A stretch of 64,000 nt of DNA from Rhabdophis nuchalis. Its lineage: Eukaryota > Chordata > Lepidosauria > Squamata > Natricidae. Below are positions 21,039 through 32,100 of this stretch, piece by piece. The stretch covers positions 45,326,605-45,390,604 of the forward strand of contig CM077643.1 of NCBI GenBank assembly GCA_039707465.1. The letters run 5' to 3'. The position numbers and the translations under genes are program-made. Under the pieces are notes generated by a model. It was given only the letters and a program-made list of their open reading frames with translations. It made no database searches and was not told where the DNA came from. Each line of letters begins with the position of its first letter. The first letter of the stretch is position 1.

Positions 21039-21246
21039 TTTGATGAAGAGAAGGACCAGGGGAGACATGATAGCAGTGTTCCAATATCTCAGAGGGTGCC
21101 ACAAAGAAGAGGGAGTCAAACTATTCTCCAAGGCATCTGGGGGCAGGGTTGGGGCATTGACAATTTCTGGAGACAAGCTGTTCCACAGATTAATTGTCCT
21201 AACTGTCAGGAAACTTCTCCTCAGTTCTAAGTTGCTTCTCTCCTTG
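21039..21246. mobile_element. CR1 fragment with an internal inversion
   Basis: From 21039 to about 21145 the CR1 coding strand is on plus (GATGAAGAGAAGGACCAGGG, GAGGGAGTCAAACTATTCTC). From about 21146 to 21246 the sequence is the reverse complement of a more 3' part of CR1 (TTGGGGCATTGACAATTTCT, CTAACTGTCAGGAAACTTC). The two parts join at GGGGGCAGGGTTGGGG. The rest of the element is missing. Confidence 0.85.
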
Positions 21247-21326
21247 TGTGATACAATGGACAAGATGTGTGATACAATGGAAAAGAAAAAAACCCAGTGG
21301 AATGGGTAACCATAGCATTATGCAAT

Positions 21327-21977
21327 TGTTGTGGTCCACTGCCAGCCTGTGGAGCTGGCAGCAGTTGGACAATGAGGAGGTTGGGGAGGAGGATGGCCCA
21401 GTCCTGGAGTCTGGGGAACGCTTAGACAAGGGCTGTGCATTGGAGGCAGAGAAGGGGCCAGGGCCACTTGGGAGTTATGTGCTGCCTCTAGAGTCTCCAG
21501 AGTCGGACAGGAGCGAGGCAGAGGAACAGGCTCCCCCTGTTCCCAGTGTGCGCATGCGCAGAGCTGCCAGAAGGCGAGAACAGTTAAGACAAAAGGGATG
21601 ACTAAGGAGGAAGGCTTGGAGGTGAGTGGCCCCTCCCATAGGGCATAAAGGAGGAGCAAAGGCATGTGAGCCTTTGCAGGGATCAACTTTCTTCATGCTG
21701 GAGGGTTTACATTCTGAAGCTCTGTTTTGACTCTTTGCTCCGTGTGGCCTTGAAAGCTAATTGCCAATTAGGTGTTTGGCAGCATTTCAAGGAAGAGAGA
21801 GGTGTTTATCAGCTTTATCCCGAAAGACTTTGGCAGCCTACTCTCAGACTCTTGACAAACTATTTGGGACTCATTACAGGCTGTGAATGAACATAATTCA
21901 CAGCTTTTGAAATAAAAAGAGGGTTTGGGGGACTGTGTGTGTGCTTTTTACTGTATCAGGAAGCCTAGGTCAGAACA
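21327..21977 (+). mobile_element. Solo LTR of a Ty3/Gypsy-type or other LTR retrotransposon
   Basis: A 651 bp unit starts TGTTGTGG and ends CAGAACA, with perfect GCAAT duplications at 21322-21326 and 21978-21982. A weak TATA-like CATAAAG (21644-21650) follows GC-rich U3 sequence, and AATAAA is at 21911-21916. No internal region or second LTR is present. An open frame in the U3 part (to 21601) is Glu/Arg-rich and has no known domain. The Gypsy label is a guess from the 5 bp duplication. Confidence 0.85.
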
Positions 21978-21982
21978 GCAAT

Positions 21983-22358
21983 GGCAACTGGAGAAGACCA
22001 TATCTACATTGGCTGCTATAAGATGATGATGAACTTTCAGCAAAAGGAAGCATGAGTCATGAGGTTTAAAACGGGACATGTTAAAGTTGTGGTTCCTTCC
22101 AGGTATGTAATAAGGGTATTCTATGGGGGTAGCCCAATTTTCTTACAGCTTTGGGGTAAGCAGAAAGCATAGCAAAATAACTGTGGCCTAAGTCTCTACA
22201 GTTGAAGGGCTACAATCAGATTGATTGATGACGGCCTTTTGGGAAGACAGAACAGGACACAGATTTCACTAGAAGAATTGAACTATACTCTCAACCCAAT
22301 AGATAAACCAGATCAAGGAATCATAGGGAGGCTAAAATTAACTTTATTGAAATTGACT
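21983..22358. other. Unassigned stretch
   Basis: No recognised element. Confidence 0.5.
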
Positions 22359-22800
22359 ATAACAACAGAATAATACAATAATACAATAATACAATAGCAG
22401 AGATGGAAGGGACCTTGTAGGTCTTCTAGTCCAACCCCCTGCGTAGGCAGGAACCTTATACCATTTCAGACAAATGGCCATCTAACATCTTTTTAAAGGC
22501 TTCCAGGGTTGGGGCATTCGCAACTTCTGGAGGCAAGCTGTTCCAGAGGTTAATTGTTCTAACTGTCAGGAAATTTCTCCTCAGTTCTAAGTTGCTTCTC
22601 TCCTTGATTAGTTTCCACCCATTGCTTCTTGTCCTGCCCCCAGGTGCCTTGGAGAATAGCTTGACTCCCTCTTCTTTGTGGCACCCTCTGAGATATCCGA
22701 ACACTGCTATCATGTCTCCCCTGGTCCTTCTCTTCATCAAACTAGACATACCCAGTTCCTGCAACTGTTCTTTATATGTTTTAGCCTCCAGTCCCCTAAT

Positions 22801-24292
22801 CAGGGGTGGGTTCCTAAAGGTTCGCACGGGATCCCGCGAGCCCGTTGGTCAAATTTACCGATCCGTAGCGATCCCTTTGGACCGTGGACCCGGAAGTAAG
22901 TCCTCCACGTTCGTCCCCGCCCCCCCGCCGCCCAGACAACGCTAAAATCGCTGGACGCCGGGGGCTTGGAACTCGGAGGGGTGCCCGGGACGCGTGCGAA
23001 GATCGCCTCTCCATGCCGCTTCTCACCGCCGGCCAGGGAGCTTAGCGCCAAGCGGCAATGAGAAACAGAGAGGCGCAGGCCATGTGCAAAGTTCGCATGC
23101 TGCCCCTCGCCTCTCTGCTCTGCTTCTCACTGCCACCCAGGGAGTTTAGCACCGGGGCGCGTGAGAAAGGGAGAGCCGCAGGGCGTGTGCGAAGTTTGCA
23201 TGCTGCCCCTCACCTCTCCGTTTGTCACGCGCCCCGGCGCTAAGCTCCCTGGCTGCAAAGGCCGCATGGCGCAGGGCTGGAGAAGAGGAGGAGGGAGCAA
23301 CCCCCTGAGCAGAGCGCGCAGAGTGCGGCTCTTCCACCCTCGTCGACGGTGGGACTCCTGGCCGCCGATTCCCTCCCTCCCTCCCCCTTCCTCCCTCTAC
23401 AGCCGGCATGCCGGCCACTCGTCTTCCAGGGCTGCCGTTCCACACACACACACGCTTCTCAGCTCCGGGTGGGCGGGTGGCGGGGAGGGCAGGCTAAGGT
23501 GAGCACAGCGGCTCCGGGATGAAGAGGCTCCGCGGGGGACGGGCGGGCGGGCGGGCATGACAACGAACAGACAGGGAGAGGCACAGACACAGAGAGAAAC
23601 AGGGAGGGAGGGGGAATCAGAGAGTGACAGACGCACACACAGAGACAGAGAGGGAGGGAGGGAGAGAAAGAGAGAGACGCAGAAAGTGATTAAGTGCATG
23701 AATGCGAGACAGACATACACACACACAAACACAGAGTGACAGATGGGCGGATGAAGGGGAGAGAGACAGAGAGAGAAAGAAAGAAAGAGAAAGAAAGAAA
23801 AAGTGAGAGAGAAGAAAGAGAGAGAGAGAGAAAGACAGAGAAAGAGAGACAGAAAGGAAAGAGAGAAAAAAAGAGAAAGAAAAGAGAGAGAGAGAGAAAG
23901 AAAAAGAAAGCGAGAAAGAGAAAGAAAAAGAGGGAAAGAAAGAGAGAAAGAGAAAGAAAGAGAGAATGAAAGAAAGAAAGAGAAAGAGAGAAAGAGAAAG
24001 AGGGAAAGAGAGAAAGAAAGAAAGAGAAAGAGAGAGAGAGAGAAAGAGGGAAAGAGAGAGAGAAGGAAAGAAAGAGAAAGAAAGAAAGAACGTATGACCA
24101 CAATTGAGCCCAAAAGTTTAGTTGTTAACCAAGACCATTGTTAAGTGAGTTTCACATTTTCCAAGTTGGCCACTCCCACCCGGTCACATGGCTGGCAAGC
24201 CACTCCCACCCGGTCACATGGCCAGCAAGCCACTCCCACAAAGCAGGCCACACCCACAGAAACTGTTCCAAAAATTTTGAAACCCACCCCTG
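22801..24292. mobile_element. Large hAT-A derivative with GC island and GAAA tract
   Basis: The ends are CAGGGGTGGGTTCC and GAAACCCACCCCTG, with perfect CCCCTAAT duplications at 22793-22800 and 24293-24300. About 22840-23560 is GC- and CpG-rich with internal near-repeats (TGCCCCTCGCCTCT-like). About 23570-24090 is purine-rich GAAA/GAGA sequence. The right arm has CCCACCCGGTCACATGGC twice and TTGTTAACCAAGACC. Relative to 5760 it is inverted, and its GAAA tract corresponds to the TTTC array there. No transposase frame. Confidence 0.92.
23560..24092. repeat. Purine-rich GAGA/GAAA tract
   Basis: Over 500 bases of almost pure purine on the plus strand, with GAGA dominating at the left and GAAA at the right. 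The long open frames here are low-complexity artefacts. Confidence 0.95.
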
Positions 24293-24498
24293 CCCCTAAT
24301 CATCTTGGTTGCTCTTCTCTGCACTCTTTCCAGAATCTCCACATCTTTTCTACATCGTGGCGACCAAAACTGTATGCAGTATTCCAAGTGTGGCCTTACC
24401 AAGGCACTATACAGTGGCATTAACACTTCACGCGATCTAGATTCTATCCCTCTGTTTATGCAGCTAGAACTGTGTTGGCTTTTTTGGCAGCTGCTGCA

Positions 24499-24801
24499 GT
24501 CTGAATGTGTTCCACCCCCTTCTTATACTCCAGTAAATCGGGGCGGTGTCTGCCTCCACCTCTTCCAAATGTTAATTCATTTCTCTAGACATAAAACTGC
24601 ATCAACCCCTTTGACGTAGGTAATGGTTCTTGTATATTTCATTCAAGGTCATCTTTCTTCCTCTTTGTACCATCTTTACTGAGATAGACGATAATAGTGA
24701 AATATTGCAAGTCTGATTGTGCTTCACTTTTGCCTCCCTCTTATATATCTCTCTTTGTTTACAAAATGGTCCTTGTCCCAAAGGTCACCTCTCTCATTAT
24801 C
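24499..24801. other. Unassigned stretch
   Basis: Borders the CR1 5' truncation. Nothing recognised. Confidence 0.5.
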
Positions 24802-24809
24802 TACAGATG

Positions 24810-25117
24810 CAGAGGTGGTATTCAGCCGGTTCGGACTGGTTTGGGTGAACCGGTAGCTCTGACAATCAGTTGACCCCACCCACCTGCCCTGCCCTATCCT
24901 GTCCTTTACTTCCTGCTTTCTAGCTCATCTCAATTGTGTGGCACAGCTCCACTTCCCCCACCCCCTTGCTGTTCTACTTGCCATTGCTGACTTGGAAGGT
25001 ACGTAGCTGAGCTTCTACATGGTGGATGTTTTGCTTTAGGTGGGCATGCATGCATGAAGCATGCATGAAGCACGCACTCACCAAACTGGTTGTTAAACCG
25101 GCAGCATTCCACCACTG
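24810..25117. mobile_element. hAT-D element
   Basis: The left end is CAGAGGTGGTATTCAGCCGG and the right end ACCGGCAGCATTCCACCACTG is its imperfect inverse. The flanks TACAGATG and TAGAGATG match at 7 of 8. GCATGCATGAAGCATGCATG near 25045 is a short internal duplication. Confidence 0.8.
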
Positions 25118-25125
25118 TAGAGATG

Positions 25126-25745
25126 CCTACCTGTAAGCAGGGTGAGATTTGATCCAAATGCAACTCCACTAAGGAGCTCCCTAACCCAACATTGCAACCG
25201 TTTGATATGAAGCAAACATATTTATAAGTTCTTTCAATGCTTACCTTTGCTGTTTAAATTTATTTCTCCTGTCAGATCCCACAGCATCTGGGGGGAAATG
25301 TTTAAAGTATAGGCTTTAACTGGAAATAGACCATTAAAACGCAGCTTTGTCCTCGGGTGGAAAATGAATCTGGAAGCCACATGTTCTCCCCTCTGCCAGA
25401 GGAAAGCATTGGATAAAAGATGTCACACTTGAAAAATCCAAAGTCTAGAAATACACAGACCACATGAGGCATCTTTCAAAAAAGAACATGGCTTAGAACA
25501 TGGCTTCCGGCATCAGCTGTGTTTTGAACCCACTGATTAGGAAACAAACATCTGTGCAAATGAGAGAAAAACAGATGACCCAGGCTAGGATGACCTGAAA
25601 CCCGTTTCAGGCGATCAAGCAGAAAAATAATGTCTTTAAAAGTCTTGCAATTTAATGCATAAGAGCAATTGCTAGTATCTTCCAGATACTTCCAAAATGA
25701 GTACATTTTCCAGAATCCTCTGTCAGTGACTATGCAGACTACTAT
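25126..25745. other. Unassigned stretch
   Basis: No recognised repeat or ORF. Possibly single-copy. Confidence 0.5.
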
Positions 25746-26408
25746 CTGTTGTTAGTTGCAAAGTCATGTCCGACCCATTGTGACCCCATGGACAATGTTC
25801 CTCCAGGCCTTCCTGCCCTCTACCATCCTCTGGTGCCCATTCAAGCTCACTCCTACTGTTTTGGTGACTCCATCCAGCTACCTCATTCTCTTCCGACCCC
25901 TTCTTCTTTTGCCCTCAGTCTTTCCCAGCATGAGGCTCTTCTCCAGGGAGTCCTTCCTTCTCATTAGGTGGTCAAAGTATTTGAGTTTCATCTTCAGGAT
26001 CTGGCCTTCCAAAGAGCAGTCAGAGTTGATCTCCCCTAGGACTGACCAGTTTGGTCACCTTGCAGTCCAAGGGACTCTCAGGAGTCTTCTCCAGCACCAT
26101 AGTTCAAAGGCCTCCATTCTTTGGCGCTCAGCCTTTCTTATGGTCCAACATTCACAGCCATACATTGCAACTGGGAAAACCATAGCCTTGACTTTTATTG
26201 GCAGGGTGATGTCTGTGCTTTTTAGTATGCTGTCTAGATTTGCCATAGCTTTCCTCGTCAGGGGCAAGCATCTTTTAATTTCTTAGCTACAGTCACCATC
26301 TACAATGATCTTGGAGCCCAGGACAATAAAATCTGTTGCTATCTCCATTTCTTCCCCATCTATTTGCCAGGAATTGAGAGGGCCGGATGCCAAGATCTTA
26401 GTTCCAAG
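25746..26408 (-). pseudogene. BovB (RTE) LINE reverse transcriptase C-terminal relic
   Basis: Minus-strand translation from 26267 gives MANLDSILKSTDITLPIKVK, MVFPVAMYGCECWTIRKAER and FELWCWRRLLRVPWTAR, which is the C-terminal region of the BovB ORF2 as I know it. Further sequence down to 25746 (CTCCAGGCCTTCCTGCCCTC on plus) is the downstream coding and 3' part in shifted frames. Sequence up to about 26408 (CCCCATCTATTTGCCAGGAA) extends it upstream. The catalytic reverse transcriptase core is missing. BovB tails are shared with the Sauria-type SINEs here, so BovB is the likely partner that mobilised them. Confidence 0.85.
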
Positions 26409-26545
26409 ATCCACTGCACCTGCTCCACCCTACCCTGTCCTTTATTTCCTGCTTTCTAGCTCATCTCAATCGTGCGGCACAGCTGATTTGCCCCCCTTCC
26501 CTCGCTGTTCCACTTACCAATGGTGACTTGGAAGATACATAGCTG
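26409..26545. mobile_element. hAT-D internal fragment
   Basis: CCTGCTTTCTAGCTCATCTC and GGTGACTTGGAAGATACATA match the interior of the hAT-D at 24810. Neither terminus is present. Confidence 0.75.
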
Positions 26546-27567
26546 GCATTCATGGGACGATGGCCAGATTAAATTCTTTACAGACCTTGGGGCATTCGTT
26601 TAGATCGGCATCCAAGAAAGATCTATAGATAAACATTTGGATTTGAGAGGTTGTATTGGCTCTCTAATTTATAATTTATAAAAAGTTGGTGTGCGTCTAA
26701 AACTTTTTAATAGACCCTTGGGGGCTTCATTGACCCTGGGCAAGTGCGCTCATTATAACCAATGGATAATCCAGCCCTCCAGTGGATGCTGCTGGTGACC
26801 TCAGCACTTAAAAGGATTTCATTATTCACAATGGTGGTGCGATTCTAGTTAAAGCTCTGGAAGAGTAGGAAAATGTCTTGGGCCAAGTCCTTCATCACTT
26901 GCCTGCAATGCAGCTTCCTTCCTGCTTGGTCTAAATGAGTTTCCCATGGCAGATCAAGGGAAAATATGCCGTTCTGACAAGCAAAATAGATAAGCAGATG
27001 TGTAACAAAATACCCAGGTGGACTCCGACTCTTTGGAGAGGGAGGGAGGGAGGGAGGGAGGGAGGGAGGGAGCACAGAAAGTTCTGCAACTTCTCTACTG
27101 CTTTAAATGAAACTTCAGATTCTGGAGAGAACCCTAAGACAAAGATGAGAAATGGAAGCTGTCTTATGACTGCCTCCAAGGTAAACCTATGTATAGCTGC
27201 AATATCAGTTACCCATGGGCCTATAGTGCTTATGGTACAATGGGCCATCTGTATAATTACTAGCAATAACACTGGATCCAGATGAAGATCTATTCGTTGT
27301 TATTCATGGAAGCTAAATTAAGGCCCCGAATCAGGTCTCCATCACATATTTTCCAGGTTTCTGCCCAAAATTGAGCCTCTTTAACACCTTAAATTTTCCC
27401 AAGTGAGTGCACTCCAAATATGTTGGACTTCACACTTCCTATTCCCCAGTCCTATGTTGCTGGTAATGAGTGGAAACTAGCCATCCCATATAGAAATCTT
27501 CATAAAATTTATTTTCTCTCTCTTTTGAATAATCTTTGAGAACTTCATTGTATCGATGTGGTTGGAA
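26546..27567. other. Unassigned stretch with a GGGA array at 27036-27072
   Basis: About nine GGGA units at 27036-27072. Otherwise nothing recognised. Confidence 0.55.
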
Positions 27568-27599
27568 TGGAATGGAATGGAATGGAATGAGCTGGGAGA

Positions 27600-29440
27600 G
27601 ACCTTGGAAGTCTTCTAGTCCATCCCCCTGCTCAAGGAAGAGAACCTATACTATTTCAGATAAATGATTGTCTAGATTCTTAAAAACCTCCAGTGATGGA
27701 GCACCCACGGTTTCTGGAGGTAAGCTGTTCCACTGGTTAATTGTCCTCACTGTTAGGAAGTATCTCCTTAATTCTAGGTTGCTTCTCTCTGATTAGTTTC
27801 AAACCATTGTTTCTTGTCCTGCCCTCTGGTGCTTTGGAGAATAATTTGTGGCAGCCGTTCAAGTCCTAGAATACTGCTATCATGTCACTCCTAATTCTTC
27901 TTTTCTTTAGACTAGCCAAACCCAAATTCTGCAGCTTTCTCTCCAATATTTTAGTCTCCGGGCATTTGACCATCTTAGTTGCTCTTCTCTAACTTTTTCC
28001 AAAGTCTCAACATCTTTTTTTTTGTAGTATGGGAGCCAAAATTGGTTGCAGTATTCCAGCTGTGGTCTTACTAGGGTTTTATAAAGTGGTACTAATACTT
28101 CACATGATCTTGATTCTATGTCTTTGTTTATACAACCCAGGATTGTATTAGCTTTTGGGGGGGGGGGGTGGCTGCTGCACACTTCTGGCTCATATTCAAG
28201 TGATCATTCACTAAGACTCCAAAGTCCCTTTCACAGTTACTGTTTTTGATCCAGGTCTCACCTAATCTGTACTTATACCTTTGATATTTCCTGACTAAAG
28301 AAACTTTCATTTTTCCACATTGAAATTCATTTTGTTGGATAGGGCCCATTGTTCAAGTTTGTCCAGATCTTTTTGGATCTTGAGTTTGTCTTCTGGAGTA
28401 TTGGCTATTTCTGCCAGTTTAGTGTCATCTGTAAATTTGATGACTTCCCCTTCTATTCCCTCATCTAAGCTATTTATGATGATATTGAAGAGTAATGGGC
28501 CTAAGATGGCACCTTGTAGTATCCCACTACTTACGTCTCTCTGTGTGAATGTAATACCATTAAGGACTACTCACTGAGTATGGTTTGTCAGCCAGATCCA
28601 AATCCATCTGGTGGAGATGTTGTCTATTCCACATTTTTCTAGCTTACCAAGAAGTAGGTTGTGGTCTACTTCAGGAGTCTCCAACCTTTTTGGCACCAGG
28701 GACCGGTTTCATGTTAAAAAAATTCCGTGGACCGGTGGCCATGGCTCGGCCAGCGTAGAGGGGGAGCGGGGGGGAGGGGGAACAGGTGGCGCATGCGCGT
28801 GGGGTGTGTGTGAGTCGGCTCACTCGCCCCTCTCAGGCCCCCAACAGCGCGAGCGGCCGTGCCTGCTCTCCTGCCCTCGGTGCACACTCTGCTCCTTCCT
28901 CCTCCTCTCTGGCCCTTTCTAAGAGTTGCCCTGCTCACTGCGGCCCGGTTCCTATCAAGCCACGGACCGGCACTGGTCCGCGGCCCGGGGGTTGGGAACC
29001 CCTGGTCTACTTCATCAAACACCTCATTGAAATCTAAGTATACTATGTCCACAGCATTTCGCTGTTCTACTAGTTTAGTGAGTTTATCAAAGAATAAAAT
29101 AAGGTTGGTTTGGCATGTTTTTAACAAACCTGTGCTGGCTATTAGTTATAATTTTATTTGCTTTAGTTGTTCGCAGATCTGTTTTTTGATTATCTTTTCC
29201 AGAATCTTCCCAGTTGTTGATGTTAGACTGATTGGTCTGCAGTTTCCTGGGAATGTTTTTTCTCCCCTTTCTTGAAGATGGGAACTACATCAGCCCTTTT
29301 CCAATCCTCAAGTACTTCCCTGGTGCTCCAGGAATTTTGAAATATATGGTACAATGGTTCTGAGAAATATCTGCCACCTCCTTTGGATCTCTGGGATGTG
29401 ATCTGTCAGGTCCTGGTGATTTATATTCATCAAGGTCAGA
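27600..29440 (-). pseudogene. CR1 reverse transcriptase relic including the catalytic region
   Basis: In coding order on the minus strand: an N-terminal part with ILFFDKLTKLVEQRNAVDIV and YLDFNEVFDEVD (first catalytic Asp block), then the hAT insertion. After it come the Q-rich GxLQG(A)ILGPLLFN-type block and FTDDTKLAEIAN, where Thr replaces the Ala of the usual FADD but both Asp remain. MSQKCAAAT and LVRPQLEYCNQFWLPYYKKK follow. A G-run at 28157-28167 and several frame changes disrupt it. It is the only CR1 here that keeps the catalytic Asp pair. Confidence 0.82.
28672..29004. mobile_element. hAT-C element inside CR1
   Basis: The ends are CAGGAGTCTCCAACC and GGTTGGGAACCCCTG, with perfect GTCTACTT duplications at 28664-28671 and 29005-29012. 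ACCGGTTTCATG and GGACCGGCACTGGTCC match the 17543 copy. The interior is GC-rich. Confidence 0.93.
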
Positions 29441-29460
29441 AAAGTGTTCTCTTAATATTT

Positions 29461-29631
29461 TCTTTATACATTATTATTATTGTTAATAATATACATTATT
29501 ATTATTGTTCAGGGAGTATAATGTTGATTATGGTAATCTGCTAATTGGGGATCTAGTTCTAGATCTATGCTTTTTGAACTGAGTGTTCGATTTACAATTT
29601 TGAGTCTCATAAACAAAAACAGTCATTCAGA
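29461..29631. other. Short unassigned stretch
   Basis: ATACATTATTATTATTGTT occurs twice in close tandem (about 29466 and 29491). Confidence 0.6.
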
Positions 29632-29990
29632 TTAACAGATTAACAGAGTTGAAAGGGACTTTATAGGTCATCTAGTCCAACCCTGCATTCAAGCAGGAGA
29701 CCCTACACCATTTCTGACAAATGACAGTCTAATATCTTCTTGAAAGTCTCAAGTGATGAAGCCCCCACCACTTCCAAAGACAAGCTGTTCCATTGGTTGA
29801 TTGTTCTCACTGTCAGAAAGTTCCTCCTTATTTCTAGGTTGAATCTCTCCTTGTTCAGTTTCCATCCATTATTCCATGACTGGCCTTCAGGTGGTCTGGA
29901 AAATAGCTTGACCCCCTCCTCTCTATAGCAGCCCTTCAAATATTGGAACACAGCTGTATGTCTCCCTTGGTCCTTTATCAATTATATAAA
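29632..29990 (-). mobile_element. CR1 LINE 3' fragment
   Basis: AACAGAGTTGAAAGGGAC and CATCTAGTCCAACCCTGC mark the 3' end. Minus-strand frames give FLTVRTINQWNSLSLEVVGA and ending HLSEMV. It is truncated at the KRRTRGD-equivalent position. Confidence 0.88.
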
Positions 29991-30275
29991 ATTGGACATA
30001 TTTGTTTAAATAGCATGAACTTCCCTGTTGAGAAATTTGGCAGAATGTAGGATTCTCAACAATAATACAAGCAAGTCAAAAGAATGATATAGAAATGAAT
30101 AAGCACAGAACTGATAATCAACTAAATCCTATTATTTTAACCATTTATCCCATTTAGTTAAATTACCTCTCACAACTCTCTTCCATATTTTAGATTGTTC
30201 CTTCCCACAATCTAATACTGTACTAAGGTATCTACCTTCTAGTTTCTCCTGGACCCTCCAAAATTTCTTTAAAAA
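29991..30275. other. Unassigned AT-rich stretch
   Basis: Nothing recognised. Confidence 0.45.
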
Positions 30276-30475
30276 CATTATTTATTTATTTTATTTTATT
30301 AAATTTATACCCCGCCCTTCTCCTAAAAAAGGACCCAGGGCGGCGCACAGGCATCATTAAAATCATACCAAAATACAAAAATACAAAATTGTTAAAAACT
30401 AATTAAATATTCCCTGTGCTTAAATTAATAAGACTCTAAAATTTAAAATTATCCCTAATTATTTCTTACAATATT
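30276..30475 (-). mobile_element. L2 LINE 3' tail
   Basis: ATACCCCGCCCTTCTCC and GGACCCAGGGCGGCGCACAG form the reverse-strand tail stem. About 120 bases of A-rich 3' sequence follow to TTCCCTGTGCTTAAAT and beyond. Confidence 0.85.
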
Positions 30476-30948
30476 TGCTAGTTTCCATTTTTGGTGGTGG
30501 TTGTTGCTGGTTGTTGTTTTTCCCAACACTGAGAAAGTACAAATGGGCCCCAATTACCAGAATTCAGATTATTTTATGAGTTTTGCAGAGCACTGCTATG
30601 TATTGTGCTCAGAAATAATTCCCGCTGAGCCACTCAATGGAAATTACACTTAGGTAAATAAGGATAATGGGAGAAGGGAGTTGTCAAGTCATGGACTGGA
30701 AGCTTCCAGTAGATGCTACCCAGGCCATTAGAGCTGAAAAGGCCTTTTTCTGGAACCAATAAACTGACCAGAGTTGTGGGAGGTGAAACTGGGAAGAAAT
30801 AAAATGTTCCCACTCTACACATTGGAGTTCCGCCTGAATCATTTCCCCATATTACATTATACAGAAAAAGGCATAATCCAAGCTCATGATTACTTGGGTG
30901 TGAGCTGGAGGACACATTACTATATCTCCTCTTCCTGTCCACTGCATG

Positions 30949-30986
<38 letters not shown>

Positions 30987-31762
30987 TCTGTTACTATTAA
31001 TCCGGCCAAAGTTTTAGCTTGACACAAGAAATTCAGGTTACATCATTTCCAACAGAAACAGTCATTTCTGTTAAAGCAATTTTGGGAGGAGATGGTGGAA
31101 AAGGAGATGGGACAGTCTGATTTCAGAATATAAATAAAACAGACAAGATAGAAGAAACCTGAGGGTGTATAGAAGAGCCATCCAGCTTTGATCTGCATAT
31201 TTTTTTAAAAAACTGTTTCTTGGGGACTCAATAACTTGGAAAGACAGAGGAAGATATGCTAGAATTGAGCCCAAATATATATTGATTTCTCTAACACAAC
31301 TGAACTTCTCATCTTTCGTCTCACACATCTGCATTTGAATTCATCCAGGTTTTGCATCAAATTCTTGAACAGCTGCTGAAGTTATTATGCAAGGAAAGCA
31401 GGAAGAGTTTGGATAAAAGCAAACATTTTATCCTACCTACTGTATATAGTAAAGGAAGCAAAGGATCCAAGGGTGGTTTCATGAAAAAGGTCTACCTTTG
31501 TTTACATTTAATGAACTCATTCTTTACTGCCACATGACCTCTGTGGCTATGTGAACAGGAGGGAAGGACTGAAGGAAATCTGTTTTAAGCAAATTAACCA
31601 CTCTCCCATTTTTATGCATGATTGCATGCTGGAAATTGCAATTTATTTATGCATTAGAATAAGTTATAATAATCTCTCAGCTGTCTTTCCATAAGACAAT
31701 AAATAAAAACTAAAAAAAAAACTTAAAAAAACTTTAAAACTTTTTTAAAAACCCATCCATCC
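30476..31762. other. Unassigned 1.29 kb with a TG array at 30952-30985
   Basis: About 17 TG units at 30952-30985. The remainder has no recognised repeat. Confidence 0.55.
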
Positions 31763-31770
31763 ATCTAGAA

Positions 31771-32092
31771 CACAGATGGTGATCTTTTTCATCACCAAGT
31801 GCCAATAAGGTTACGTGGAAATGTCGCATGTGCGCATGCGCTCATCAGGGCTGCACTCTGGAAAAGCTGAACCTCCAGATTCTAGCACACATGTGCACTC
31901 GACAATCAGCTGGCTGGCATGCATGCACAGAACGGTTTTCGGCATTGCCATGCGCACAAAGGACGGCAGATTGTTGCTTGCGCAAGCACACCAGAAACCC
32001 AGAAGAAAAACAGGCATGCCGTCCGTTGTGTGCCAGGCGACATAGCTTTGTGTGCCACTTTGGGCATGTGTGCCATAGGTTTGACATCACGG
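31771..32092. mobile_element. hAT-E element
   Basis: The ends are CACAGATGGTGATCTTTTTC and GGTTTGACATCACGG, imperfect inverses. Perfect ATCTAGAA duplications lie at 31763-31770 and 32093-32100. TCACCAAGTGCC and GTGTGCCATAGG are subterminal blocks typical of SPIN/OposCharlie-like elements, an assignment from memory. Confidence 0.85.
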
Positions 32093-32100
32093 ATCTAGAA

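Larger units (their letters stand above)
22366..24498 (-). mobile_element. CR1 LINE 3' portion split by a 1.5 kb hAT
   Basis: The 3' end (AATACAATAGCAGAGATGG) is at 22366 and the body runs to 22800. After the hAT it resumes at 24301 (CATCTTGGTTGCTCTTCTCT) and continues to about 24498. Minus-strand translation gives FLTVRTINLWNSLPPEVANA and, beyond the h[18 protein letters not shown]. It lacks the catalytic reverse transcriptase motifs. Confidence 0.92.
27568..29460 (-). mobile_element. Longer, older CR1 LINE, split by hAT-C
   Basis: A diverged reverse-strand CR1 of about 1.55 kb without the insertion. Its 3' end is near 27592 (TGAGCTGGGAGAGACCTTGG), preceded by a GGAAT run. It continues to 28671, is interrupted at 28672-29004, and resumes at 29013. 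The 5' edge near 29460 is approximate. Confidence 0.88.

Noticed and set aside
23397..24144. Long Ser/Phe/Leu and Lys/Arg/Glu-rich frames
   Set aside because: They are translations of a GAAA/GAGA purine tract in different frames.
27568..27592. GGAAT run as a satellite
   Set aside because: Only about five units next to a CR1 3' end; it is a decayed CR1 tail repeat.
28611..29037. Open frames on both strands across a GC-rich block
   Set aside because: They lie in a hAT-C element inserted in CR1, so the frames mix two unrelated elements.
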